From: Arthrobacter sp. NicSoilB8
GTDB lineage: Bacteria; Actinomycetota; Actinomycetes; Actinomycetales; Micrococcaceae
Assembly: GCF_019977355.1 (NCBI RefSeq)
Contig: NZ_AP024655.1
Span: 1,674,001-1,738,000, forward strand
Length of the DNA stretch: 64,000 nt
Direction of reading: 5' to 3'
This document shows positions 50,240-59,535 of the stretch, piece by piece. The notes below the pieces were generated by a model, which was not told the DNA's origin, searched no databases, and saw nothing but the letters and a program-made list of their open reading frames with translations. The translations under genes and the position numbers were made by a program. Position 1 is the stretch's first letter; each line of letters starts with the position of its first letter.

Positions 50240-50987
50240 CGGGCGCACCCAGGCGGCACCGCCGGTTACCCTGCCCGGCCGCTGGACGACGGCGTGGAGC
50301 CGTCCCGTGGGCTGGCTCCTGGACCACGTCGCCTACCGCACCTCCGTGAGCGGACGGTCCAATGTCCCGGCGGCCGGGCCTGTGATTTTCGCGGGCAACC
50401 ACATCAGCCTCCTCGACGGCCCTGTCATGTTCGGCGCCTCGCCCCGGCCCATGCACATCCTGGTCAAACAGGAGATGTTCACCGGATTCCTCGGCCGGGT
50501 GCTCACGGCGTCCGGCCAGCTGCCGGTGGACCGCCGCGGCGGCCGCGCGGCGCTGACGGCGGCCCGCCGCCTGCTCGACGCCGGACGGTGTGTCGGGATC
50601 CTGCCCGAAGGCACGCGGGGGAGCGGTGCGGCCGCCGCGATCAACAACGGTGTCGCCTGGCTGGCGCTCAACTCCGGCGCCACAGTTGTCCCCGTGGCCA
50701 TCCTGGGCACAAGGGTCGGCGGCGAAGACCTGGGCACGGTTCCCGCACCCCGCCGCCGGCTGCACGTCAGCTTCGGCGGGGCCGTGAACGTCAGCCGCAG
50801 GCCCGGTGAGACCGGCCGTGTTTCAATGGACAGGGCGGGAATCGAAATCCGGGCCGCGCTGGCGCGCCATGTCCAGGACTCAGTACTAAGAACCGGGCAG
50901 TCCCTGCCCCACGCGGAATCCCCGCACCAACGTCATGAAGCAGTAGCCGGGACGTCGGCAGATCACCACCTAAGGAAAGTGCAATGA
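50232..50987 (+). CDS. 1-Acyl-glycerol-3-phosphate acyltransferase-like (PlsC family)
   Basis: 251 residues from GTG 50232 ([20 protein letters not shown]), overlapping cmk. The HX4D acyltransferase motif NHISLLDGP and the PEGTRG motif, with [17 protein letters not shown] between them, place it in the PlsC/LPLAT family: acylation of a glycerolipid at the membrane. The acyl acceptor is not certain. Often found between cmk and der in Micrococcaceae-like genomes. Der starts 4 bases inside its end. Confidence 0.9.
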   Translation: MTDGRTQAAPPVTLPGRWTTAWSRPVGWLLDHVAYRTSVSGRSNVPAAGPVIFAGNHISLLDGPVMFGASPRPMHILVKQEMFTGFLGRVLTASGQLPVDRRGGRAALTAARRLLDAGRCVGILPEGTRGSGAAAAINNGVAWLALNSGATVVPVAILGTRVGGEDLGTVPAPRRRLHVSFGGAVNVSRRPGETGRVSMDRAGIEIRAALARHVQDSVLRTGQSLPHAESPHQRHEAVAGTSADHHLRKVQ

Positions 50988-52534
50988 GCGATACGACTCA
51001 AACCTCCGGCAATTTTGGCGCCGGCGAAGACGAATACACGCCCACCGGCACCGACCAGGTGGCTGAACACCTTGCCGCCCTGGACGACGAGGAAGCGGAG
51101 ATCCGTGCGGCCTCCCTGCGGGCCGGCCTGGACGACTACGAGCTCGACGAGGACGACGCCGCGCTGCTGAGCGGCCACTTCGACGACGAGGACTTTGACG
51201 GCCCGGTGAAACTGGATCCGGTCCTGGCCATCATCGGCCGGCCCAACGTGGGCAAGTCCACCCTGGTCAACAGGATCCTGGGCCGCCGCGAGGCAGTGGT
51301 CGAGGACACCCCCGGCGTCACCCGCGACCGTGTCATGTACTCGGCGAACTGGAACGGCCGCAACTTCACGGTCGTGGACACCGGCGGCTGGGAACACGAT
51401 GCCCGCGGCATCCACGCCCGTGTGGCGGAGCAGGCCGAGATGGCCGTGGAACTCGCGGACGCCGTCCTGTTCGTCGTCGACTCCGCCGTGGGCGCAACCG
51501 CGACCGACGAAGGCGTCATGAAGATGCTGCGCAAGTCGAAGAAGCCGGTCATCATGGTGGCCAACAAGGTCGATGACTTCGCGCAGGAAGCCGACTCCGC
51601 CACCCTCTGGGGCCTGGGCTTCGGCGAACCGTACCCCGTCTCGGCCCTGCACGGCCGCGGTGTGGCCGATCTCCTGGACCACGTCATGGACACCCTCCCG
51701 GAGTACTCCCTGATCGAAGGCCTCGAGCGCTCCGGCGGTCCCCGCCGCGTCGCCCTGATCGGCCGGCCGAACGTCGGCAAGTCCTCGCTGCTGAACAAGC
51801 TCGCCGGTTCCGAGCGTGTGGTGGTGGACAACACCGCCGGCACCACCCGCGACCCGGTGGATGAATTCATCGAACTCGGCGGCCGCACGTGGCGCTTCGT
51901 CGACACCGCCGGCATCCGGCGCCGCCAGCACATGGCGCAGGGCGCGGACTTCTACGCCTCCCTGCGCACCCAAAGCGCGCTCGAAAAGGCGGAGGTCGCC
52001 GTCGTGCTCCTCGCCGTGGATGAAGTCCTCAGCGAGCAGGATGTTCGCATCCTGCAGCTCGCTGTCGAATCCGGCCGCGCCCTGGTGCTCGCCTTCAACA
52101 AGTGGGACCTCCTCGACGACGAGCGCCGCCGCTACCTGGAACGCGAAATCGAGCAGGACCTGGCCCACGTGGCCTGGGCCCCGCGCGTGAACATCTCGGC
52201 CAAGACCGGCTGGCACAAGGATCGTCTGGTCCCGGCCCTGGACACCGCACTGGAAAGCTGGGACAAGCGCATCCCCACCGGACGTCTCAACGCGTTCCTG
52301 GGCGAACTCGTGGCGGCGCACCCGCACCCGGTCCGCGGCGGCAAGCAGCCCCGCATCCTGTTCGGCACCCAGGCCTCCAGCCGGCCGCCGAAGTTCGTGC
52401 TCTTCACCACCGGATTCCTGGATCCGGGATACCGCCGCTTCATCACCCGGCGCCTGCGCGAGACCTTCGGTTTCGAGGGCACGCCGATCGAAGTCAACAT
52501 GCGTGTGCGCGAAAAGCGGGGCAAGAAACGTTAA
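50984..52534 (+). CDS. der: Ribosome-assembly GTPase Der (EngA)
   Basis: 516 residues, ATG 50984 overlapping the upstream stop; AAGGAAAG before it. Two tandem GTPase domains: [18 protein letters not shown] with NKVD, and [18 protein letters not shown] with NKWDLLD, then the KH-like C-terminal domain. Works in 50S maturation. The ~65-residue acidic N-terminal extension ([20 protein letters not shown]) is an actinobacterial feature. Confidence 0.97.
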   Translation: MSDTTQTSGNFGAGEDEYTPTGTDQVAEHLAALDDEEAEIRAASLRAGLDDYELDEDDAALLSGHFDDEDFDGPVKLDPVLAIIGRPNVGKSTLVNRILGRREAVVEDTPGVTRDRVMYSANWNGRNFTVVDTGGWEHDARGIHARVAEQAEMAVELADAVLFVVDSAVGATATDEGVMKMLRKSKKPVIMVANKVDDFAQEADSATLWGLGFGEPYPVSALHGRGVADLLDHVMDTLPEYSLIEGLERSGGPRRVALIGRPNVGKSSLLNKLAGSERVVVDNTAGTTRDPVDEFIELGGRTWRFVDTAGIRRRQHMAQGADFYASLRTQSALEKAEVAVVLLAVDEVLSEQDVRILQLAVESGRALVLAFNKWDLLDDERRRYLEREIEQDLAHVAWAPRVNISAKTGWHKDRLVPALDTALESWDKRIPTGRLNAFLGELVAAHPHPVRGGKQPRILFGTQASSRPPKFVLFTTGFLDPGYRRFITRRLRETFGFEGTPIEVNMRVREKRGKKR

Positions 52535-52550
52535 TTCCGACACACCATGG

Positions 52551-52575
52551 CTGTGACAGCGTGAAATTGTCACAG
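52551..52575 (+). terminator. Inverted repeat after der (terminator or operator)
   Basis: CTGTGACA (52551-52558) / TGTCACAG (52568-52575), 8-bp perfect arms, 9-base loop, between der and tRNA-Pro. Low GC for a terminator here. Confidence 0.45.
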
Positions 52576-52683
52576 GCACCCTCCGGGATCGTGTAAGCTT
52601 TTGGAGGTGGTTCGGCCGGACTGCTTGGAAGAAATTCTGGAGAAAAACCAGGGCGACTTCCCAGCGGAGAACGGCGGAACTAA

Positions 52684-52760
<77 letters not shown>

Positions 52761-52770
52761 ACAGAAAGTA

Positions 52771-52805
52771 CCCCGCCGTTCCTGATCAGGGAACGGCGGG
52801 GTTTT
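52771..52805 (+). terminator. tRNA-Pro terminator
   Basis: 12-bp perfect arms CCCCGCCGTTCC (52771-52782) / GGAACGGCGGGG (52790-52801), then TTTTCTGTTT. Confidence 0.95.
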
Positions 52806-53107
52806 CTGTTTCCCTGGCCGGATCCTTCCCTGAGCGGATCCGTTCCGGCCGCCGGGCGACACTGCCGGCGCCGGGCTCCCGCTCGCTGCTCCTCCGGCCC
52901 GGCCGGCGCAGGCAGGCCGGCATCCGCAGTCCGGCGTCTGCGGCCGGCCAAGATTTCCCCAAGGTGGTACCGGATACTCTGCACGGACTATTGCAGGAGC
53001 AGCGCCTCCGCGGCGACGGCCCTCGTCGTCCCGGTGCCACTGCCCTTTGCGGACCACCATGCGGGTGTTTCACCCGAATTGAGAACCTCGGCTGGGCGGG
53101 TAGATCA
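52806..53107. other. Upstream region of the repeat secreted-protein gene
   Basis: About 300 bases without a supported gene. The sequence is GC-rich with no clear promoter hexamers or riboswitch fold. Confidence 0.45.
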
Positions 53108-54970
53108 ATGAACATATTGCGACGCGCGGGAGTGCTGGCCGCGCTGAATCTCTTGGTTCTGGCCGGGGTGGCCCTTGGCGCGAGCCCGGCTTCTGCAGCT
53201 ACCTGCCAGCCGGGGAGTCCGGGGCCGTCCAACCAGTATCCCGGCAGGACGGTGGCCGCCGCGAACTTTGAGTCGGGCAGCATCGCGGGTGACGGTTTCG
53301 ACGCTCCCGTGACCGCGGGAACCGGCACCGCCGATGTCTCCTCTGCCGAACGACACTCGGGGCGCTGTTCCGCGCACCTGCATGTGACCACGGACGCGGG
53401 TTCCCTGGCCAATTTTTCGGCCCCGCTTCCCGCCGGCAGCGACGAGGTCTACACGGACGGCTGGTTCAACATCACCAAGGCCGGCGTGACGGGCAACGAC
53501 GTCCCCTATTTCCGGTTCTTCAATGGCAGCACCCGGATGCTGGATCTGTTCCGGAACAACGGCAGCGGGGACCTGGTGCTGCGGGTGACCTCACCCACCC
53601 AGGCCGGTGCCTTCACCTACCGGACGCTGTCGCCGAACGTGCCGCTGGGCACATGGCATCATCTGGTGGTCCATGTGGTGGCCAACGGGGCGTCCTCGAC
53701 GGTCGAGGCGTGGCTAGACGACCAGTTGGTCTATTCGAGCAAGCAGGTCGCCACCGGATTTTCCACCATTTCGCGGATACAGCTGGGAGCCGAACACCGT
53801 CGGCAGGCCGGCGACAGCTACATCGATGATGTGGTGATCAAGGCACAGAAGGCCGGCGGGTCCGCCTCGCAGCTTCCCGGGACGTTCACTCCCGTCTCTC
53901 CGACGCGGGTCCTGGACACCCGGAACAGCTCCCCGGTGGGCGCGGATTCCTCCGTTTCGTTCCAGGTCGCAGGTGTCAACGGGATGCCGGCGAAGGTCGC
54001 CGCCGTCGTATTCAACCTGACGGTGACCCAGCCGCGTGCTGTCGGGTTTATCACCGCCTACGCCTCTGGCACCTCCCGTCCCAACGCATCGAACCTGAAC
54101 TTCTCCGCGCGCCAGACAGTGCCGAATCTCGTCACAGTCCCGGTCGGGTCAAACGGGAAGGTCGCACTGTTCAACAGGTCCTCGGGCTCGTCCCATCTGA
54201 TCGCCGACGTCACCGGCTACTACGTCACCGGCACGCCGGCCACGGCAGGTGCCTTCAGGAGCCTCTCCCCGTCGAGGCTCCTGGATACCCGCTCCAGCGG
54301 CGGGGTGGGTGCGGACTCGGCGGTGTCTTTCCGGGTTGCGGGCGCCAACGGCATTCCTGCTTCGGTTGCTGCGGTGGTGTTCAACCTGACGGTGACCGAG
54401 GCCCGGTCCTTCGGGTTCGTCACCGCGTACGCGTCCGGCACGTCCAGGCCGAACGCGTCCAACCTGAACTTCTCGGCCGGCCAGACGGTGCCGAACTCGG
54501 TCACCGTCCCGGTCGGATCGGACGGCAAGGTGACCTTGTTCAACAGGTCCTCCGGAACGTCGCAGCTCATCGCGGACGTGGCCGGCTACTACCTGCCCGG
54601 CACGCCGACGGCGACGGGCGCGTTCAAGGCCCTCGGGCCCACCAGGGTCCTCGACACCCGCAACACCTCCCCGGTAGGGGCGGACGCTGCGGTGAGCTTC
54701 CGGGTCGCGGGCGCCAACGGCGTCCCCTCCGGTGCCTTGGCAGCGGTCTTCAACCTCACGGTCACCTCGCCGCAATCCTTCGGCTTCATCACCGCCTACC
54801 CCTCCGGCACGGCCCGGCCAAATGCGTCGAACCTGAACTTCTCCGCCGGGCAGTCGGTACCGAACCTGGTGTCCGCCCCGCTCGGTTCCGACGGCAGGAT
54901 CGCCTTGTTCAACCGCTCCGCTGGCAAGGCCCACCTGGTAGCCGACCTCGCCGGCTACTTCCTCCCCTAG
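53108..54970 (+). CDS. Secreted protein: LamG-like domain plus three 123-residue LDTR repeats
   Basis: 620 residues from ATG 53108 (MNILRRAGVLAALNLLVLAG); the frame is open upstream but starts at the signal peptide. Signal peptide about 1-32, cleavage at ASPASAA. Residues about 33-255 are a concanavalin/LamG-like fold (PLGTWHHLVVHVVANGASST, EAWLDDQLVY), probably carbohydrate- or polymer-binding. Residues about 257-620 are three repeats starting SPTRVLDTRN, SPSRLLDTRS and GPTRVLDTRN, each ending in GYY or GYF and carrying VVFNLTV and RPNASNLNFSA. No membrane anchor or LPXTG. Such repeats occur in actinobacterial exported proteins with unknown function. Confidence 0.85.
   Translation: MNILRRAGVLAALNLLVLAGVALGASPASAATCQPGSPGPSNQYPGRTVAAANFESGSIAGDGFDAPVTAGTGTADVSSAERHSGRCSAHLHVTTDAGSLANFSAPLPAGSDEVYTDGWFNITKAGVTGNDVPYFRFFNGSTRMLDLFRNNGSGDLVLRVTSPTQAGAFTYRTLSPNVPLGTWHHLVVHVVANGASSTVEAWLDDQLVYSSKQVATGFSTISRIQLGAEHRRQAGDSYIDDVVIKAQKAGGSASQLPGTFTPVSPTRVLDTRNSSPVGADSSVSFQVAGVNGMPAKVAAVVFNLTVTQPRAVGFITAYASGTSRPNASNLNFSARQTVPNLVTVPVGSNGKVALFNRSSGSSHLIADVTGYYVTGTPATAGAFRSLSPSRLLDTRSSGGVGADSAVSFRVAGANGIPASVAAVVFNLTVTEARSFGFVTAYASGTSRPNASNLNFSAGQTVPNSVTVPVGSDGKVTLFNRSSGTSQLIADVAGYYLPGTPTATGAFKALGPTRVLDTRNTSPVGADAAVSFRVAGANGVPSGALAAVFNLTVTSPQSFGFITAYPSGTARPNASNLNFSAGQSVPNLVSAPLGSDGRIALFNRSAGKAHLVADLAGYFLP
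53912..54970 (+). repeat. 369-bp tandem repeats
   Basis: The LDT codons start at 53912, 54281 and 54650, giving an exact spacing of 369 bp (123 residues). Repeats 2 and 3 share long stretches at DNA level. Confidence 0.95.
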
Positions 54971-54975
54971 AAAAA

Positions 54976-55071
54976 CGGGCCGCGCGGTAATCGAGCCGCG
55001 CGGTAACCGTGCCGTGCAGTAACCGGGCCGCGCGGTAACCGTGCCGTGCGGTAATCGGGCCGGGCGGTGTC
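54976..55071. repeat. Six 16-bp tandem repeats
   Basis: Six consecutive units of 16 bp, consensus CGGGCCGCGCGGTAAC, from 54976 to 55071, starting six bases after the secreted-protein stop. Non-coding. Confidence 0.93.
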
Positions 55072-55077
55072 CGCGAC

Positions 55078-55109
55078 GCGGCGGCCGGGCGCCGGCGCCC
55101 GGCCGCCGC
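55078..55109. terminator. 32-bp perfect palindrome between convergent genes
   Basis: Arms 55078-55093 and 55094-55109, 16 bp each with no loop (GCGGCGGCCGGGCGCC inside). Probably a bidirectional terminator for the secreted-protein gene and the Fpg/Nei gene. Confidence 0.75.
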
Positions 55110-55136
55110 CGTGTCGGCTCAGCGCTCCGGAGGCGC

Positions 55137-56006
55137 CTACTTCAAAAAGCGCGACGTCCGGCGGTCGGCCAGGATCTTTCCCTTGGTCTGGCAGGTGGGA
55201 CAGTACTGCAGGGCGGTGTTCGCAAAGGAAACCTCGCGAACGGTGTCGCCGCACACCGGGCACGCTTCGCCCGTCCGGCCGTGGACCCTCATGTGGCTCC
55301 GTTTGGTGTCCTTGAGCTCATTGGGCGCCTTGCCGTGCGCTTCCTGCAGGGCCGTTCCAAGAATGCTGTGGATGGCGTCATAGAGCAGCTGGACCGCATC
55401 CCGGTCCAGTGTCTTGGCGATGGCGAACGGAGAGATCTTGGCGGCGTGCAGGATCTCGTCGCTGTAAGCGTTCCCGATGCCGGCAATCACGCTCTGGCTT
55501 CTCAAGAGGCCCTTGACCTGTTGCGGGCTCGAGCCCAAGATTCCCGCCAAGGTATCGACGTCGAACCCGGGGCTGAACGGGTCCGGTCCGAGCGCCGCGA
55601 TGCCGGGCACGTCGTGGGGATCCCGGACGACATAGACCGCCATGCCCTTCTTCGTGCCGGCCTCCGTCAAATCGAGGCCGCGCGGTCCTGCTGTGCCGGA
55701 AAAGGACAGACGCGCCGCAATGTGGCCCTGGCCCATCTTCAGCCGGATATCACTGGGCGCATCGGTGAAGCGGATCCAGCCGGCCCGCGCGAGGTGGAAA
55801 ACGAATGACAGCCCGTCGGCGTCCAGGCTGACGAACTTGCCAAACCGCCGCACCCCGGTGACCACCCGGCCCTCAAGCCCGGAAAAGGGTGGATCGGCGG
55901 TCTTGAGTACCGCGAACGAGACGATCTGCACCCTCGTCACCGCTGCCCCGAGCAACTGCTTGCCCAGGAAAGCCGTCAGGCCCGCCACTTCCGGAAGCTC
56001 CGGCAT
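55137..56006 (-). CDS. Fpg/Nei-family DNA glycosylase/AP lyase
   Basis: 289 residues. N-terminal MPELPEV supplies the Pro2 nucleophile and Glu3. Middle HhH-type segment IIGIGNAYSDEILH-like (VIAGIGNAYSDEILHAAKIS). C-terminal zinc finger CPVCGDTVREVSFANTALQY then CPTCQT, with four cysteines. Removes oxidised purines or pyrimidines and nicks the AP site. The zinc-finger Arg of typical Fpg (TxxCPxCQ-K) is represented by the last motif, so an Fpg/Nei split cannot be made here. Confidence 0.94.
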   Translation of the reverse strand: MPELPEVAGLTAFLGKQLLGAAVTRVQIVSFAVLKTADPPFSGLEGRVVTGVRRFGKFVSLDADGLSFVFHLARAGWIRFTDAPSDIRLKMGQGHIAARLSFSGTAGPRGLDLTEAGTKKGMAVYVVRDPHDVPGIAALGPDPFSPGFDVDTLAGILGSSPQQVKGLLRSQSVIAGIGNAYSDEILHAAKISPFAIAKTLDRDAVQLLYDAIHSILGTALQEAHGKAPNELKDTKRSHMRVHGRTGEACPVCGDTVREVSFANTALQYCPTCQTKGKILADRRTSRFLK

Positions 56007-56199
56007 TGCCTAGGCCGTTTGCGCTGGGCCGTCGGGGCCACAGTTGACTCTTTTCCTGACCGAAGCCCGCGCATATTCCGTCATCGCTTCATCATGTCAG
56101 AGTCCTCCCGGGCGCTGGCCGGATATGCCTATACTTTTCAGCGGCGGGCAGTTCGATTGGCCGCCGTTGACATTGGTGATTCCCGATGAAAGGCCCGTC

Positions 56200-56586
56200 A
56201 TGAGCATCATTCCCGAAGAACTGTCCTACACCGCAGAACACGAATGGGTTTCGGCCCCCAACGCCGACGGGGTTGTGCGCGTCGGCATCACCGATTTTGC
56301 CCAGGACGCCCTCGGGGATGTCGTTTACGCCCAGATGCCCGAAGTGGGGACAACCATCAAGGCGAACGACGTCGTTGGAGAGGTCGAATCCACCAAAAGC
56401 GTCAGCGACATCTACGCCCCCGTCGCGGGTGAGGTCGTGGCCCGGAACGAGTCCCTGGATACCGACTCAGCCCTGATTAACTCGGATCCGTACGGTGAGG
56501 GCTGGCTTATCGAAATTAAGCTCGCGGAACCCGACGCGGTGGAGTCGTTGCTCAGTGCATCCGAGTATGAACAGCAGGTAGGCTAA
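56200..56586 (+). CDS. gcvH: Glycine cleavage system H protein
   Basis: 128 residues from ATG 56200 (MSIIPEELSYTAEHEWVSAP); the longer frame is not protein-like. Lipoyl-lysine motif VGEVESTKSVSDIY with the modified Lys. Shuttles the aminomethyl group between GcvP and GcvT. gcvP and gcvT are not in the window; gcvH here starts the gcvH-garA-ftsR-DUF151-merR string known from mycobacteria (Rv1826-Rv1830). Confidence 0.96.
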   Translation: MSIIPEELSYTAEHEWVSAPNADGVVRVGITDFAQDALGDVVYAQMPEVGTTIKANDVVGEVESTKSVSDIYAPVAGEVVARNESLDTDSALINSDPYGEGWLIEIKLAEPDAVESLLSASEYEQQVG

Positions 56587-56740
56587 AGACAGAGGTCGTT
56601 CGGGCGGGTCGCTGGGGAATGTTGTTGGGATAACAAACAAGCCACGCCCCACCCGAAGGCTCTCTCCGGGACTGCGAGGCTTTTCCGGACGGCATGCGTT
56701 GTTTGCAGGGGGGACACCTGCAGCGAATGAGGAGGACTCA

Positions 56741-57217
56741 ATGTTTGGGCACGAACGGAACGACACCGGTGACGGTTACCGCGCGGGTGGAGTGAAAGCT
56801 TCGGAGACCACGTCGATCAACCTCACTCCGGTGCGCGACGAACCCAACTTCACGCCGAAGCTCTCTACCGAGGAGCGGGCTGCGGTCGAGGCCCTTCCCT
56901 TCGGATCTGCTTTGCTCGTCGCGCACAGCGGCCCCAACGCCGGCGCGCGTTTCCTGCTGGACACGGACGTCACGACGGCGGGCCGTCACCCGGACGCCGA
57001 TATCTTCCTCGATGACGTCACCGTGTCGCGCCGGCACGTAGAGTTCCGCCGCACCCCGCGCAGCTTCGAGGTAGTGGACACCGGAAGCCTCAACGGCACC
57101 TACGTCAACCACGACCGCGTGGATTCGGTGGAGCTGAAGTCCGGCAATGAGGTCCAGATCGGCAAGTTCCGCCTCACCTTCTACCTGAGCCCTGCCCGCG
57201 CAGCAGGCAACGTCTGA
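56741..57217 (+). CDS. garA: FHA-domain TCA-cycle regulator GarA/OdhI
   Basis: 158 residues from ATG 56741, AGGAGGA upstream. The N-terminal KASETTSINLTP holds the ETT(S) phosphorylation site used by PknB and PknG in relatives. FHA domain: GARFLLDTDVTTAGRHPDAD, DVTVSRRHVEFR, TGSLNGTYVN. Unphosphorylated protein inhibits 2-oxoglutarate dehydrogenase and activates glutamate synthase in mycobacteria, controlling 2-oxoglutarate flux. Confidence 0.94.
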   Translation: MFGHERNDTGDGYRAGGVKASETTSINLTPVRDEPNFTPKLSTEERAAVEALPFGSALLVAHSGPNAGARFLLDTDVTTAGRHPDADIFLDDVTVSRRHVEFRRTPRSFEVVDTGSLNGTYVNHDRVDSVELKSGNEVQIGKFRLTFYLSPARAAGNV

Positions 57218-57234
57218 TTCCGGGGTAGCTGCCT

Positions 57235-57957
57235 GTGGCCACGGCACATGCGGACCGGCGCGGACCCCAGGTTCTGAACATCGGGGAAGTCCTGGCTCAA
57301 TTGAGCGACGACTTCCCGAGCATGACGGCGTCAAAAATCCGGTTCCTGGAGGAAAAGGGCCTCATCAACCCGCAGCGCACCCCTGCCGGCTACCGGCAGT
57401 ACTCCGAGAACGACGTCGAACGCCTGCGGTTCGTCCTGGCCCTCCAGCGGGACCAGTACCTGCCGCTGAAGGTCATCAAGGATTATCTTGACGCGATCGA
57501 CCGCGGCGAACGGCCGGAGAACCTGCCGGCCGGCGTCACGCTCTCTCCGCGGATTGTCTCCGAGGAGCTGGCCACCGAGCTGCAAAGCCGTGCGCGCCGG
57601 CTCAGCGAGGAACAGCTCCGGGCCGAGTCCGGGGCGAGCGTTCCGCTGCTAGAGTCCCTGCTGAGCTACGGACTGATCGGGCACGTCAACGGCAAGTTCG
57701 ATGAACACGCCCTGCAGGTGGCGCGGGCGTGCGTCCAGCTGGAGAGCCACGGCCTGGAGCCGCGCCACCTGCGTCCCTTCCAGGCGGCCGCGGACCGCGA
57801 ATTCGGGCTCGTGGAACGTGCCGTAGCCACGCTGACCTCCCGCAAGGACGCCGCCTCCCACGCCCGGGCCGCCGAGGCAGCCCGGGAAATCAGCGACCTC
57901 TGCCTGTCCCTGCACCAGGCGCTGGTCCACGACCGCATCTCAAGGATGGACATCTGA
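57235..57957 (+). CDS. ftsR: MerR-family transcriptional regulator FtsR
   Basis: 240 residues from GTG 57235, 17 bases after garA. MerR-type winged HTH (FPSMTASKIRFLEEKGLINP, QRTPAGYRQYSENDVERLRF) followed by a long coiled dimer/effector region with no cysteine ligand. In Corynebacterium the orthologue beside odhI activates ftsZ. Overlaps the next gene (TGATG). Confidence 0.9.
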   Translation: MATAHADRRGPQVLNIGEVLAQLSDDFPSMTASKIRFLEEKGLINPQRTPAGYRQYSENDVERLRFVLALQRDQYLPLKVIKDYLDAIDRGERPENLPAGVTLSPRIVSEELATELQSRARRLSEEQLRAESGASVPLLESLLSYGLIGHVNGKFDEHALQVARACVQLESHGLEPRHLRPFQAAADREFGLVERAVATLTSRKDAASHARAAEAAREISDLCLSLHQALVHDRISRMDI

Positions 57958-58460
57958 TGATTGAGGTGGAGATTGTGGGCGTGCGGATTGAGCTGCCGTC
58001 CAACCAGCCGCTGGTCCTGCTCAAGGAAATCCATGGTGAGCGCCATGTACCGATCTGGATCGGGACCCCGGAAGCCAGCGCCATCGCGCTGGCCCAGCAG
58101 GGGGTTGTCCCGCCCCGGCCGATGACCCACGACCTCCTGGTGGACGTCGTCGAGGCTCTTGGCCACACCATCGTCAGCGTCAACATCGTGGCGGTGGAAG
58201 ACAACATCTTTTACGGGCAGCTGCAGTTCGAGAACGGAACCACCGTCAGCTCCCGTGCCTCGGATGCGCTGGCCCTGGCCCTGCGCGCCAAGTGCCGGAT
58301 CTGGTGCGCCGATGCCGTCATGGACGAGGCCGGCGTCCGGATCACCGAACACGATGAGGGGGAGGACACGCACCCCGGGCCCGCCGTGGATGAAGAAGGC
58401 GAACTGCGGCGTTTCCGCGAATTCCTCGACGACGTCGAACCGGAGGATTTCGCCGGCTGA
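57957..58460 (+). CDS. Bifunctional nuclease family (DUF151) protein
   Basis: 167 residues from ATG 57957 (MIEVEIVGVRIELPSNQPLV). DUF151 core: LKEIHGERHVPIWIGTPEAS, ALAQQGVVPPRPMTHDLLVD, and SSRASDALALALRAKCRIWC. A plant homologue has RNase/DNase activity; bacterial roles are unknown. The C-terminal ~30 residues are acidic (EEGELRRFREFLDDVEPEDF). An in-frame stretch of 47 sense codons continues after its TGA. Confidence 0.9.
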   Translation: MIEVEIVGVRIELPSNQPLVLLKEIHGERHVPIWIGTPEASAIALAQQGVVPPRPMTHDLLVDVVEALGHTIVSVNIVAVEDNIFYGQLQFENGTTVSSRASDALALALRAKCRIWCADAVMDEAGVRITEHDEGEDTHPGPAVDEEGELRRFREFLDDVEPEDFAG

Positions 58461-58604
58461 ACCGCCCTAACTGGTGGCTCCACAGAGGTGTATGAGGCTG
58501 CCGGAGCGCCTGTGACTGGTGTGGTTTCTGAGGCTTCTGGGACCCCTGTGACGGACGTCAACGTTAAAGCCGAGAATGAAACTTTCGACACGCCCGCCGA
58601 ATAG
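58461..58604 (+). other. In-frame 47-codon extension after the DUF151 stop
   Basis: Translation in the DUF151 frame after the TGA gives TALTGGSTEVYEAAGAPVTG, then VVSEASGTPVTDVNVKAENE and a TAG at 58602. It is compositionally protein-like and contains repeated APVTG/TPVTD. No separate start with a ribosome-binding site was found. Possible remnant of a longer DUF151 C-terminus or a readthrough tail. Confidence 0.35.
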
Positions 58605-58615
58605 CCCCAACGTCT

Positions 58616-58644
58616 TTGACCTTGGGCCCCCGCAGGCCTAACGT
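58616..58644 (+). promoter_or_regulatory. Candidate promoter for the second MerR gene
   Basis: TTGACC (58616-58621), 17 bp, TAACGT (58639-58644). Both hexamers are close to consensus and lie about 168 bases before the start codon. Confidence 0.5.
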
Positions 58645-58811
58645 CGGAGGTACAAGTTCCCATTGCATACGGTAGCCGCGCAAGTCACACTGGAAAGTGC
58701 AGCCCCGGCTGAATTACACGGATGGAGTCTTCATCCTGTGTCGTGCAGCCAGTCATATACATTGCTGCCGATGCAACTAACTCAGGGGAACTCACGACAA
58801 GGAGGGTCCAC

Positions 58812-59408
58812 GTGAGTCCGAAAGGCGAAGCAGGCGAGCTCAAGCAAGCTGTAACGGCTGGCGTTGCTGTGCCCGCCAGCGGTGCCCAAGGCCTGCTGTT
58901 CACCGAGGATCTTCCCGTTCTGGACGAAGACGCGGGCTACCGCGGCCCTACCGCCTGCAAGGCGGCCGGCATCACCTACCGCCAACTCGACTACTGGGCC
59001 CGCACCGGACTCGTTGAGCCCGCCGTACGCGGCGCGGCCGGCTCCGGCTCGCAGCGGCTCTACGGCTTCCGCGACATCTTGGTCCTCAAGGTGGTCAAGC
59101 GACTCCTGGACACCGGGGTGTCCCTGCAGCAGATCCGCACCGCCGTCGAACACCTCCGGGAGCGCGGGGTCGAAGACCTCGCCCAGATCACGTTGATGAG
59201 TGACGGGGCGAGCGTCTACGAGTGCACCTCCGCGGATGAAGTCATCGATCTCGTCCAGGGCGGCCAGGGGGTGTTCGGCATCGCCGTAGGCCGTGTTTGG
59301 CGCGAGGTTGAAGGAAGCCTCGCCGCCCTGCCCAGCGAACACGCCGCGGACCAGTCCTTTCCCGACGACGAACTGAGCAAGCGCCGCGCCGCCCGCAAGA
59401 TCGGCTAG
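58812..59408 (+). CDS. MerR-family transcriptional regulator (Rv1830-like)
   Basis: 198 residues from GTG 58812, AAGGAGGG five bases upstream; the longer frame crosses the leader. HTH: TACKAAGITYRQLDYWARTG, then GSQRLYGFRDILVLKVVKRL, and a dimerisation helix TGVSLQQIRTAVEHLRERGV. The C-terminal domain is small with no metal-ligand cysteines. Orthologues close the garA-ftsR-DUF151 string. Confidence 0.9.
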   Translation: MSPKGEAGELKQAVTAGVAVPASGAQGLLFTEDLPVLDEDAGYRGPTACKAAGITYRQLDYWARTGLVEPAVRGAAGSGSQRLYGFRDILVLKVVKRLLDTGVSLQQIRTAVEHLRERGVEDLAQITLMSDGASVYECTSADEVIDLVQGGQGVFGIAVGRVWREVEGSLAALPSEHAADQSFPDDELSKRRAARKIG

Positions 59409-59443
59409 CCCCCGGCGCCCACAGCATCTCCCGCCGTAACCAA

Positions 59444-59509
59444 ACAACGCGGGGTCACTTTCCGCCCATCAGCACCTTCGGGATGGGCGGTAAGTGACCC
59501 CGCGTTGTT
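59444..59509. terminator. Long bidirectional terminator
   Basis: 18-bp perfect outer arms AACAACGCGGGGTCACTT (59443-59460) / AAGTGACCCCGCGTTGTT (59492-59509) enclosing a second CGCCCATC/GATGGGCG stem. Serves the MerR gene and the convergent ParA gene. Confidence 0.93.
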
Positions 59510-59535
59510 GTTGGCGTTGTTTCTGGCCGGAGCGG

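Noticed and set aside
53108..54970. Repeat secreted protein as a cell-wall-anchored LPXTG protein
   Set aside because: The protein ends at GYFLP with no LPXTG, hydrophobic tail or basic end.
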